In this document: one piece after another, positions 55,601 to 64,000 of the stretch
Layout of the letters: every line of letters starts with the position of its first letter
Position numbering within the stretch: the stretch's first letter is position 1
Made by a program: the position numbers and the translations under genes
Source: Aphrocallistes beatrix
Lineage: Eukaryota > Porifera > Hexactinellida > Sceptrulophora > Aphrocallistidae
Reading direction: 5' to 3'
Assembly: GCA_963281255.1 (NCBI GenBank)
Contig: OY725492.1
Location: 2,960,104 to 3,024,103 of the forward strand
DNA length: 64,000 nucleotides
Notes under the pieces: model-generated
Told to the model about the DNA's origin: nothing
What the model saw: only the letters and a program-made list of their open reading frames with translations
The model's database searches: none

Positions 55601-56539
55601 GAGACCAGGGTGCACGATGACATCGAGGCATTCTTGAAGAAGAACATAGAGGAACTGCAAGATAAATTGGACTTTTGGATGAACAAGTTTGAGAAAGATA
55701 CCGAGGAGAAAGCCAACGAACTGAAGGAGGCTGAAGACAGGTATTAGCGATCTCTAGTTCTCTATGCATACCTGGAGCGGGAGGCTAATTTTATTTGCCC
55801 AGATTTACTCAAAGTTTTGTCTACTGACTATACTATATAAAAATCGAACTACTAGCTCGGGTACTGCCTGTCTGCTCTGCTATATTCCTGCCTACTTGCT
55901 AAGTACGTATATGCAAATTTGATGTTACAGAACCTATTGACTTTTCGGATTTGATGAATCTACCCAAATCTTACCTCGAAACGTCAGATAGGATTGAATA
56001 GTACTCTGAAATACTAACATTGTTATTAGTGCTGCTGAAAACTGAAAACTGAAATTCAACTGAAACAGTTTTTTGTCCTTTTTTCGAACTGAAACTGAAA
56101 TGTATTGTTATTTTCTACTGAAAACTGAAAAGATATATCTCATAATAAATATAAGTATTATCATGGTCCTAGTAATTGCCATGCTAAATATGCTAAACAT
56201 GCTATGATAACTACTACATCAAATCTAACATTACACGATTAGATGCAATAATGGTTCGTTTTTTAAGTACTTTGTAGGCTAGCCGTGTGTCTCGGGAAGA
56301 TTCAAGATCAAACTAAGAAGTACGAGGAGTATAGTAAAGTAGTTGACAGCTATAGACTTGAGAAGGAACACAAGCGGCTTCAAGAGGAACAGGAGAAGAG
56401 AGAACTAGAAGCTACCATCAAGATACAGGCCTGGTGGAAAGGTACAATGCAGCGTAACTTACTCGGACCGTTTAGACCCAAGAAAGGGAAAAAGGCATCG
56501 AAAAAAAAAGGGAATAAGAAGAAGAACGCGAAAAAGTGA
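49667..56539 (+). CDS. IQCG: DRC9 / IQCG, dynein regulatory complex subunit 9
   Basis: Five exons, 49667-50073, 50717-50973, 54241-54455, 55550-55740 and 56278-56539, with GT...AG borders and consistent phases, give 443 residues, the same length as human IQCG. Exon 4 was found only by phase and homology (LDFWMNKFEKDTEEKANEL matches the conserved LDYWMEKYDKD region). Exon 1 is a Pro-rich start and helical domain; exons 2-4 are coiled coil; exon 5 ends with an IQ motif (TIKIQAWWKGTMQRNLLG, about 403-422) and the Lys-rich tail GKKASKKKGNKKKNAKK typical of DRC9. The protein is part of the nexin-dynein regulatory complex that controls ciliary beating; the IQ motif binds calmodulin. Intron 2 (3.3 kb) holds a hAT transposon and a MITE. 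An acceptor, TTATTCTAG, is 8 nt before the ATG. Confidence 0.93.
51583..53937 (-). mobile_element. hAT transposon, 2,355 bp, with perfect 8-bp TSD
   Basis: The ends are CAGGGGTGCTCAAACTT and, inverted, CAAGGGTGCTCAAACGG. GCTTAGAG is duplicated at 51575-51582 and 53938-53945. The minus strand carries a broken transposase. It is inserted in DRC9 intron 2 in antisense orientation, so it does not interrupt an exon. Confidence 0.93.
51925..53726 (-). pseudogene. hAT transposase (GTF2IRD2/ZBED-like), frameshifted
   Basis: From a Met near 53726, a BED-type zinc finger begins (CLIC pair; HYDTKH follows in another frame after 53630). Then come the catalytic segments LALDESTD (first Asp region), GVATDGAPSM (second Asp), the conserved SDVRWLSRSKVL, and the C-terminal dimerisation region LFGNTYLCEQMFSRMKHTKS. 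The reading frame shifts at about 53630, 53085 and 52432, so three open pieces (53623-53081, 53090-52431, 52434-51925) cover the protein. All domains of the family are present and few substitutions are seen, which suggests recent decay. The family has given host genes such as GTF2IRD2 in mammals, but nothing suggests that here. Confidence 0.88.
53966..54148. mobile_element. MITE with CAGTCAGGGTCGCTTATT ends, 183 bp
   Basis: The ends CAGTCAGGGTCGCTTATTG and AATAAGCGACCCTGACTG are perfect inverted partners with TA flanks. It lies 28 bp after the hAT element, in the same DRC9 intron. A shorter relative is at 41926-42059. Confidence 0.88.
54715..54757. repeat. Perfect 16-bp AT-rich hairpin
   Basis: CTATATTATTATATTG and its exact complement are separated by 11 bases, in a DRC9 intron. 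Confidence 0.75.
55150..55527. repeat. Repeat ending in a CTCACAGACGG hairpin, next to DRC9 exon 4
   Basis: Two similar blocks (55155-55215 and 55297-55365; GCTGACGTCATCATGATGAC) precede a hairpin at 55408-55527, whose arms AAAAGCCCCTCACAGACGG and CCGTCTGTGAGAGGCTTTTT pair over about 55 bp. The T-run at its right end is 22 bp upstream of the exon 4 acceptor. It matches 13690-13958. Confidence 0.72.
55741..56277. other. DRC9 intron 4
   Basis: A patch of AACTGAAACTGAAA-type short repeats lies at 56025-56130. Nothing else is seen. Confidence 0.5.
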
Positions 56540-56890
56540 GTCTATGCACTTCTCACTGAACTATTAATCCATCACTTATCTGAGTATCTTATTACGGAAT
56601 GTGTATTTATTCTGACTTGTTTTAGTTCATTTATTTACTGTATTGATCTTACTTCAGTGTAATCCTTTAAAATCTTTTTCTTTATTTAAAAATCTTGTTT
56701 TGTGCATGAGTTTTGGTTCAACTTGAGACCTATCTCTCTCAGCGTAGTCATATTTATTCTAGCATTGTGACGTTCTAAATACTCTCTTAAATCCCAGGAA
56801 TATTTCAAATTGCTTGTAGTTTAATTTGTGTTTGTATTTCTAATAATGCTTAGATAATTCAATTACCAAGTAACTTGAAACACTCCTTGA

Positions 56891-57271
56891 ATGGCTCTCG
56901 TCGCTGCGAAACGTGCCGCAATCCGTCTACCCCCCGAAGTAAACCGAATTCTATACATCCGAAACTTGCCCTGGAAGATTTCGTCTGAAGAGTTGTACGA
57001 TATATTCGGCAAGTTCGGACCAATCAGACAAATCCGATTAGGAAACAGCCCAGACACTAAAGGCACAGCCTATGTAGTTTACGAAGATATTTTCGACGCA
57101 AAGGTTGCCTGTGAGCACCTGTCGGGTTTTAACGTATGTAACAGATACCTCATCGTCCTCTACTACCAGCCGCATAAGGCGTTTAGTCGGATGGACCCTG
57201 AGAAGAGGAAAGAGCACCTGGAAAAACTCAAGGAGAAGTATGGGATTAACATTGATACTCCTAAGAATTGA
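56891..57271 (+). CDS. SF3B6: SF3B6 (SF3b14a/p14), U2 snRNP branch-site protein
   Basis: A single-exon frame of 126 residues; human SF3B6 is 125. It is a single RRM with RNP2 at ILYIRNL (20-26) and RNP1 at GTAYVVYE (58-65). Tyr22, the residue that contacts the branch adenosine in p14, is kept. The N-terminal [15 protein letters not shown], the central EDIFDAK and [11 protein letters not shown], and the C-terminal LKEKYGIN are near-identical to vertebrates. The protein sits in the SF3b part of the U2 snRNP with SF3B1 in the nucleus. It starts only 351 bp after the DRC9 stop. The region upstream has an acceptor-like TAATAATGCTTAG at 56841-56853, 37 nt before the ATG. Confidence 0.97.
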   Translation: MALVAAKRAAIRLPPEVNRILYIRNLPWKISSEELYDIFGKFGPIRQIRLGNSPDTKGTAYVVYEDIFDAKVACEHLSGFNVCNRYLIVLYYQPHKAFSRMDPEKRKEHLEKLKEKYGINIDTPKN

Positions 57272-57600
57272 TTTATTTCTCTGCACTTTTGATTGTATCT
57301 TGTTTTGCTTAATAACGTCAACATCTGGTTTATCATCGTTATTGTGTCTGTTACATGAGAACCCCGATGGAATAGTTGAATGCCCTTGTTTCAGGGAGGT
57401 TTGATTAAACCAAATACTATTATATTGGATCATAGATCCTATAAATAATTAGGAAGCGCACAATCAATACTCAAAATTGAGCAGTCATCAGTTATAATGA
57501 CACATAAATTTTCCAATTGAAATCCTAATTCAATCGGGACCCCATTAACTTATTTGCGGTTGAAAAGTTGAATGCTACATGGTCACCGAATATTTTAAAA

Positions 57601-58331
57601 CAAGCGCGGTTCGCTTGTTTGCGCTGCGCGGCTGGCGGACACTTCCTTCGGTCGCCTGGGGTCACATTGATTAACTATAAGGGAGATAACATCTCTAAAT
57701 ACGTCTGTCCTACTGTTATAATCTACATCGCACGAAAAATCACCAAATTTGTTCATTTTGAAAATTTTGAAGCGTAATGATGACGTCATAAAAGAGTAAT
57801 GAGTCATCATTCTTTGATGATAGTTGTATCACATGTGAGGTATATTAATATACACATTCTATTAAAATCTCAGCCTTCCTTCTATCACCTAAAATGGCTG
57901 AGTTATAGTCGAAAAACTGAAATTTCTAATTATAAAAAGGTGACAATGACGTCATAATTCCATGATGAGTCGACATTTTTGTCTGAACTCAGAACTTGGT
58001 GGAGCCATAGCCAAAAGACTCCCACATGTCAAAAATTTCTGTACCTGGCAGTTTCTTCAATCAATTCGTTGCAGATATATATATATACAGTCGACTCCGC
58101 TTAATAGGGTCACTGTTTAATCGGGTCAACCGCTTAATTGGGTCACTTTTTGCAGGACCAGAATAGCTCTCACACATTGAAGCTAATACAAAATATTTTC
58201 GATTAATAGGGTTCTCTGCTTAATCGGGGCAAAATGTCCTCTAACCGATGTGACCCTATTAAGCGGAGTCGAGTATATATATATATATATATACACATAC
58301 ACAAAAATTAATCGAGTTTTAATAGTAAAGA
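57601..58331 (-). mobile_element. Helitron-like element with family C MITE in its TA tract
   Basis: It runs from CAAGCGCGGTTCGC (57601) through the body to GTTGCAGATATATA, then the MITE at 58088-58273, a TA tract and the 5' terminus complement ending AATAGTAAAGA. Confidence 0.85.
58088..58273. mobile_element. pogo/Tigger-type MITE (family C)
   Basis: The left end is CAGTCGACTCCGCTTAATAG and the right end AAGCGGAGTCGAG has lost its last bases. The interior matches 44780-44965 closely. Confidence 0.83.
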
Positions 58332-58474
58332 TGTATGTATCTCACAAAAGATAGAAGAAAAAATCAAAATTTTGGTTGATAAATATTCATGACTGATGTC
58401 CTTAAAATCTAGTGATATCATACACATGAAAATTTTAAAATCCACTTTATCGTAGGATAAATATTTGCAATTAT

Positions 58475-58592
58475 AGACCCTCACAGACAGGATGGGAGTG
58501 TGGTTCCAATTCTTGAGTTTGTGACGAATCATAAGATATTTCGTCACTAACCCAGGAATGTGAAAGCACACTCCCATCCTGTAGGTGAGGAG
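58475..58592. repeat. CTCACAGACAGG hairpin, 118 bp
   Basis: CTCACAGACAGGATGGGAGTG pairs with CACTCCCATCCTGTAGGTGAG, and the inner arms (CCAATTCTTGAG...) also pair. It is related to the hairpins at 13829 and 55408 but lacks their outer AAAAGCC. Confidence 0.7.
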
Positions 58593-58865
58593 ATTTTCCA
58601 AGACCTGATCTGCAAATGATGCGAAATTCTCGGAATCAGTTTGTATACTTGCGTAGCGATCTAAATATTTTAGCAGTTTGTGGATCGTAAAAAATAAGTG
58701 ATCTTGTTTGTGAATTATTTCGTTGTCTGCGTATACTATTTACAAGCGCACTTCGTTTGCGTGCGTTGTGCGGCTGGCGTACATTATGTGTCCGCCAACG
58801 GCGTCATTTGAGCGAATAGGCTCACATTGATTAATTATAAAGTATATGACATCTCTAAATACGTA

Positions 58866-59915
58866 CAGTTTGTCTCATAATTATTTAGAATTTGATGTTA
58901 CATTTCAATCCATAGTCGATCTTACTATTTTAAGTTCAATACCCACTAAGTAGACGTAAATAAGTGAAATAGTCTCTAAAGTTTACTAATTTAGTTTGAG
59001 AATCTGCTCTCTCATCACGATGACGTCATAATTAAATAATTTGGTGTATTTTCCTTCCTAAGACTTTATAGCCTTCTAGTGTTTTTTGAATAGCATTTCA
59101 TGGCTCAGAGAATAAAGAGAGACCTTGTCCGAACGCTATTAGAGACAAACAAGTTAAGCCCAAAGGAGATCAGTGAGGAGGCTAGCGTTTCATTGGCAAC
59201 GGTTTACAATGTGAAAAATAAACTGAAAGCAGGGGACTCACTTGAACGTGCAAAAGGTGGGGGCAGACCTGGGGATAAACAACACCAAATCGCTCGTTCT
59301 TTTGCTCAATACATCAAACAAGATTATGCTAGATCTGTTCGCGAAATTGCCTCTGAAATAAACAGCAAAGGAGGGTTATCTGTGTCGAAGGACACCGTAC
59401 ACCGTTGTTTGAGGAGAATGGACTATTCGAAGCCCAAGCCATATACTGTACCGATGTTGTCCAACAAGAACCGGCTTAAGAGGCTAGATTGGGCTAAAAA
59501 GAACAAAAGGAGGATGTAGTCCAGGGCAATATTTGCTGATGAGGCTTCATTTTGGATGGATGAAAAAATGCCGAACAAACTCTTAGACTGGCCAAGTCAG
59601 AGCCCAGACGTCAATCCCATCGAAAATATCTTTGGCTGGTTGAAATATCAGCTTGCAAGATCTCGCCCGAGAACGATTAGCGAACTCAAGGCGAAGTTGG
59701 TTAACATTTGGGAGAGTCTTAGCCCGAAATTTCTTGAGCCCTATTGGAAATCGATGCCAAAAAGATGCCAAATGTTATTAGATAATCAAGGAAACAAAAT
59801 TAAATATTGAACTACTTATATTTCCGAATATTTTGGCACATCGATCACTTGATTTAGTCGAATGGATGTTGTCGTTATAGTAATTTTTTATGAGACAAAA
59901 TTATGAGACAAACTG
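58866..59915 (+). mobile_element. Tc1/mariner transposon, 1,050 bp, internally deleted
   Basis: The termini CAGTTTGTCTCATAATTAT and its complement (ATAATTTTG-type variant, TTATGAGACAAACTG) are flanked by TA. The transposase frames run at 59100-59810. The insertion site is the TA within ATACGTA of a Helitron-like copy. Confidence 0.88.
59100..59810 (+). pseudogene. Tc1/mariner transposase, centre deleted
   Basis: The first frame (59100-59519) contains the paired helix-turn-helix DNA-binding region (SPKEISEEASVSLATVYNVK; VSKDTVHRCLRRMDYSKPKP). After a TAG at 59517-59519 the same frame resumes with IFADEASFWM, the first catalytic Asp. It then jumps directly to SQSPDVNPIENIFGWLK, which carries the second Asp and the Glu. 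In full-length relatives about 80-90 residues lie between these. So the copy has an internal deletion of about 250 bp plus a stop, and cannot be active. Confidence 0.88.
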
Positions 59916-60810
59916 TATGTATGTCTTACTGTTATAGTCGGTTTCACACGAAAATTTTCAAAATTTGTCAATTTTCCGATTTTTGTAACCATAATGTCAT
60001 AGCAGAGTGATAAGTCATCATTTTTGGATGATAGTCGGATCATATTTGAGTTTTAATATACACATTCTATTAAAATTTCAGCCTTCTATCACCTAAAACA
60101 GGTGACAATGACGTCATAATTCCATGATGATTCGACATTTTCGTATGAAGTCAGAACTTAGTTCCATAGCCAAAAGACTCCCACATGCCAAAAAATTCTG
60201 TGCCTGGCAGTTTCTCATGATTTCTTTGATGTTAAAATGTCACTTTTCAAAAAAATATGTACATTGCTGCCAATGTAATCATGAGTGTTCTCAGCTGTGT
60301 ATCTTTGCAAACGGAGCATCTTGTTAATCATAATATACTATACATACAAGCGCGCTTCGCTTGCTTGCGCTGCGCGGCTGGCGGACACAAAGTGTCCGCC
60401 GGAGGCTCCCTTCGGTCGCCTGGGGTCACATTAATTAATTATAAGGAAAATAACATCTATTTAATACGTCTGTCCTACTGTTAAAATCGCTATCACTCGA
60501 AAAATCACCAAATTTATCAATTTTTAAAATTTTGATGCGTAATGATGACGTCATAACAGAGTAATGAGTCATCATTTTTTGATGATAGTTGCATCATATG
60601 TGAGGTATATTAATATACAATTTCAGCCTTCTATCACCTAAAATGGCTGAGTTATAGTCGAAAAACTGAAAAACAATGATGAGTGGACATTTTCGTCTGA
60701 GCTCAGAACTTAGTGGAGCCATAGCCAAGAGACTCCCACATGCCAAAAATCAGCTTTCTCAGTTTCTTCAAACAATTCGTTACAGATATATATATATATA
60801 TATATATATG

Positions 60811-61478
60811 CACTACCCGGACAAAAGTATTTGCACACTTCATTATCTTGCGTGCATTTAATACTAAAATGGGTCTATTCATGAAGATTAAAACTCCGAA
60901 ACGGTAAGTGATACAACTAATCGGGTTTCAAATTCGAAATCTTCGCATTCGAATTAGTTATTGTAGGATATTTCTAATCAATTACTAATTCCCAATTATC
61001 AATCACTGCCACCTTGTGCTACATATGTCCCTTTTTATCACTATACATCAGGGCATTATACAGCCTTCCAGAGATACGCTCCTAATCTCAAACCCCTAAA
61101 TTTTCATACGCCTAAATCGATAAATTACATGATAGTATAGGGGAAATTGGGAAAAGTTCTAAATTTTCACGCTCCTAAACACTTTTGGGCTTAAAATCAT
61201 ACGCCTAAAGGAGCGTCTCGCGCTCCTAGATAATCCTTTGCTATACATGATGGTGATGTACTACCCCTTGTGCCACAGGTTGATAATTCTACTCATTGGG
61301 TTGAGCCATTCGTTAGAAATCTTCAACTATTACTAATTCGAATGTGAAGATTTCGAATCTTAAATCAGACTCTTAATAGCTCTTAGAGTTTGAATACTTT
61401 TCCCTTCATGAAAAGATCAATTTAGTACTATTTGTATGGGGAAGAATATAGTGTACAAATACTTTTGTCCGGTTAGTG
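60811..61478. mobile_element. Tc1/mariner-type MITE interrupted by a hAT MITE
   Basis: The ends CACTACCCGGACAAAAGTA and ACTTTTGTCCGGTTAGTG match the family at 8746-9196. Without the insertion at 61049-61240 it would be about 470 bp long. Confidence 0.85.
61049..61240. mobile_element. hAT-type MITE, 192 bp, with 8-bp TSD
   Basis: It starts CAGGGCATTATACAG and ends GATAATCCTTTG. CTATACAT is duplicated at 61041-61048 and 61241-61248. The sister MITE at 8746-9196 has a single CTATACAT there (complement), which confirms the duplication. It is the same family as 230-421. Confidence 0.9.
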
Positions 61479-61535
61479 TATATATACACACACAAACAAA
61501 CAAAAAACACATTAATCGAGTTTTATTAGTAAGGA

Positions 61536-61978
61536 TATAATATTATTCTGATGGTTTTAATTTTCAAGCATTTAGAAATTTTGAATTCTCACCAACATAG
61601 CATTTACAAGCTTTTACTTATTATTTTCTATTGAGTTTATTGATTCTGTTTCTACAGCCTCTGGCCACCATTGAAAAAATCTTTAATAAAAATCTAGCAT
61701 TAATGGGAAAATTGGTTCTGGTCTTTTTGTGATGGAAAAAATGGACGAAATTTTTGGATTCAGTGCCTCTTTTAACATACTAAAGATTTAGAAATGCGCT
61801 AACATCTCAAACACTGTTTCATAGAAATATTCCACTAGGTTTAATACGAATGTGTATATTTCGAGTCCCGATTAGTTATTTCCCATACTGTTTAGAAGGA
61901 TTTGTCTTCATAAATGACACATTTTAGCATTTGCATGTGAAATAATGAAATGTCCAAATACGTTTGTCTGGGTAGTGT
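61536..61978. repeat. Unassigned DNA and a diverged MITE right end
   Basis: The segment 61840-61978 ends CCAAATACGTTTGTCTGGGTAGTG, a decayed right end of the CACTACCCGGAC family. The left end is not visible. Confidence 0.5.
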
Positions 61979-62239
61979 ATTTGAACGACTCAAACAACTT
62001 CAGTCGAGTAACAACAATCGAAGTATGTGTTATATACATTAATTAAACTTTTGATCATAAAAGAACTTTTAATAATCAAATAATAGACTTGAACTCATTC
62101 GAGCGTCCCCTGGAATCGAAGATGGAAGACACAATACAAATAATTTAAGGGCTGAGGCCCCCTAGAACTAAAAGAATTCCCAAATTTTCGAAAAGTTCGG
62201 CGCCCTTGCTTGTGTGTGGTCAGCTACATCAGGTGCCGG

Positions 62240-62560
62240 TCACAATCAAATTTGTTTTGAACTTCTTCAAAAAGTCCTTTCCCAAAATGAAAGTAGTTTC
62301 GGAATTTGTCGAGTACCTAAAAAGTGTGTTGTAGTTTAACTAGTCTCCCCACGCCCATCCGATCCTACTTTGCCTAGGGTTTGACAATTGTTGTACCAAC
62401 GCCATGAACATGATTTGAGGTGAGAGTTCAATAGACTGGAGTGTTTTCGAGTCGACAATCGGAGGATTTGCACCCGAATCTAACAAAGCCCTTATTCACT
62501 TGCAGTTCAATGGGACTCTGACATAACACCTGAATGGTTCGCCTGCACATCCCCGTCTGT
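62240..62560 (-). pseudogene. Retropepsin-type protease remnant of an LTR-type retroelement
   Basis: On the minus strand, ALLDSGANPPIVD (about 62490-62452) has the aspartic protease signature DSGA. About 60 codons on, in another frame, FILGKDFLKKF (about 62287-62255) matches the ILG box of retropepsins. An in-frame stop precedes the active site and the two boxes are out of frame, so this is a decayed fragment. No reverse transcriptase or LTR is recognisable nearby. Confidence 0.6.
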
Positions 62561-62640
62561 AATGTGTCCAAAATGTCCTCTTTGTGCGACAGGCTCAGCG
62601 GTGGCACTGTATTCCGAAACTCTGAGACCAGGCTTCTCAA

Positions 62641-64000
62641 GTCTCACGATTTTCGCTGTTTAATGAGAACATAACTCACTATTATTTATAACCACTGTTC
62701 GCTATACTATTTTAGAATTGAATGTGGTATTGTAAAGTTATTCAGTGAAGAAAGATGGAAAACATTTATAGCACATTAGCGTGTAATCGATTTGACCTTG
62801 GGTATAATTTTAAGTAATATATTTTTAAGAAATTGAATTTTGAAATGCTTCTCAAATGGTAGACCCCCCCATTTAAGAGTTTTGTAGCCACCACAAATGT
62901 GGATAAAAAGTATCAGGTTGAGTGTGTGAAATCTTACTCATCTGAATGAAGGAATATTCGAATTATCACTCGTGGCAGGTTTGGTATATTCGATTCAGTC
63001 CTAAAATGGAATTTGTAATTTATAGAATTATGCAAAATAATATTTCTTTCTTTTGAAGCTATAAATAATTCAAAACATGAGAAAGCAACGATATAGCTAT
63101 GTTTTTTAGGTACAATGGTAAGAATAGACAACAATCTTGTGTGATAAGCACGTATATTCCAGAGGGTGATTTTAGGTATATTTGTGTATGAATATTCATA
63201 CTTAATGATTTGTTATTAATGAAATGCATTTTTTTGTGTCATAAAACTCCTACCAATCCCCCCAACCGCCCAAAATTTATCAAGGGGTAGACAACATTTG
63301 TTTATAAAACTTGTACTATAAGAATTGAGCTATATATGATGTATAAACATTAGCTCAATTTACAATACTTAAGCCACCTCATAGCCTACTCATTATAAGG
63401 CCTGGGGCCTTATTCTCAGATCGACTAAAACTTAAACTTAAACTCAACTTAAACTAAGTAAAAACTAAGTATTTACTTAGTTTTTAATTTAAATTAATAT
63501 ATATGTATTTTTAAGTCGACTTCGAAGGTGACTTTGACTCACAATTTTATTAAGAAAATAATAGTTTACTTCCTTGGAAAGGGAAAGATGTGAAAATAGA
63601 TGTAATACTAATTATTGGTAAGAACAATACGATCCAATTTTATCGCAATTAGAACTCTATTTATTTGTTGTAGTCACCATTAGCTGTAGTATGGTTTTAC
63701 GACATTGATTTGATTTACAGTAATTACCGCAAAAATGTCTTCATCACTCAATATCTTACGTAAACATAAAGCTGCTGAATAATCATTGCATGGTACGAGT
63801 TATATGATGATGATTATTATGAATTCAAGATCGTTGCATGAGTCGATGGGATTTGAGTCATTTGACCTATCTCTAAATACCCTTTGTGATTGGCCAAACT
63901 ATTAAATACAGTGTACTTAGTTTCTATGTCAAAATGAAACAAAAAAACTTAGTATGTTATTATTAAACTAAGTAAAGGAATAAGTAATAAATTAAGTAAA
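62641..64000. other. Unassigned DNA at right edge
   Basis: AT-rich, with a patch of AAACTTAAACTC and AACTAAGTAAA-type short repeats at 63425-63485 and again at 63940-64000 in the opposite sense. No gene or transposon end is recognised. Confidence 0.4.

Larger units (their letters stand above)
58743..60225 (-). mobile_element. Helitron-like element split by a Tc1-type transposon
   Basis: It starts CAAGCGCACTTCGTTTGCG and reads to CTCTAAATACG, is interrupted at 58866-59915, resumes ATGTCTTACTGTTATAG and ends near 60225 with a damaged CAGTTTCTC box. Confidence 0.8.
60347..61535 (-). mobile_element. Helitron-like element with nested MITE and hAT
   Basis: A 3' terminus CAAGCGCGCTTCGC at 60347 is followed by the body and a TA tract, the Tc1-type MITE at 60811-61478 (itself holding a hAT MITE), then the 5' terminus complement ending TTAGTAAGGA at 61535. 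A three-level nest. Confidence 0.87.

Overview
This is nuclear DNA from an animal. It holds spliced genes, very many transposon remnants, TA microsatellites and no prokaryotic-style operons. Four protein genes can be recognised: an RNF213-like giant AAA+ E3 ligase (minus strand, start at 41256, running off the left edge), SASS6 (46163-48912, plus), the axonemal dynein regulatory complex subunit DRC9/IQCG (49667-56539, plus) and the spliceosomal SF3B6/p14 (56891-57271, plus). All four are broadly conserved in metazoans. The sequence looks like a repeat-rich, AT-rich invertebrate; I cannot place the phylum. In SASS6, DRC9 and RNF213 a 3' splice acceptor lies 2-8 nt before the ATG, which would suit a lineage with spliced-leader trans-splicing, but this is inference.

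Layout. Bases 1-9300 are a transposon pile-up: hAT and Tc1-type MITEs, a broken Penelope-like retrotransposon at 2066-4482, and nested Helitron-like copies. From 9327 to 41256 lies the RNF213-like gene on the minus strand. Its N-terminal about 3,800 codons sit in one nearly uninterrupted 11.5 kb block (29741-41256). Six downstream coding exons could be traced by hand at 23174-23015, 14730-14260, 14192-14020, 13013-12586 and 9429-9327 (five) plus the end of the large block. Introns of up to 8 kb are packed with repeats. The RING finger and C-terminus are beyond the left edge. Bases 41262-46158 are intergenic, with several foldback elements, and separate RNF213 from the divergently transcribed SASS6. 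From 46163 to 57271 three genes lie on the plus strand with short spacers (754 bp and 351 bp). A 2.4 kb hAT transposon with a perfect 8-bp target duplication lies in a DRC9 intron. Bases 57600-61978 are again nested Helitron, Tc1 and hAT copies, followed by a decayed retropepsin remnant (about 62240-62560) and unassigned DNA to 64000.

The dominant repeat is a non-autonomous Helitron-like family with about 25 copies or fragments. It begins TCCTTACTATTAAAACTCG, then has a TA microsatellite, a roughly 480-bp body and a 3' hairpin ending CGCTTG. It is inserted between A and T without target duplication. The clearest proof is a copy inside a MITE at 6231-7114, whose sister MITE at 25518-25825 shows the empty site. 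TA-targeting MITEs and foldback elements have repeatedly landed in the TA tract of this family, giving nests up to three deep.

Functionally, SASS6 (centriole cartwheel) and DRC9 (nexin-dynein regulatory complex) are adjacent cilium/centriole genes. SF3B6 is a housekeeping splicing factor, and RNF213 is a cytosolic ubiquitin ligase of lipid and antimicrobial biology.
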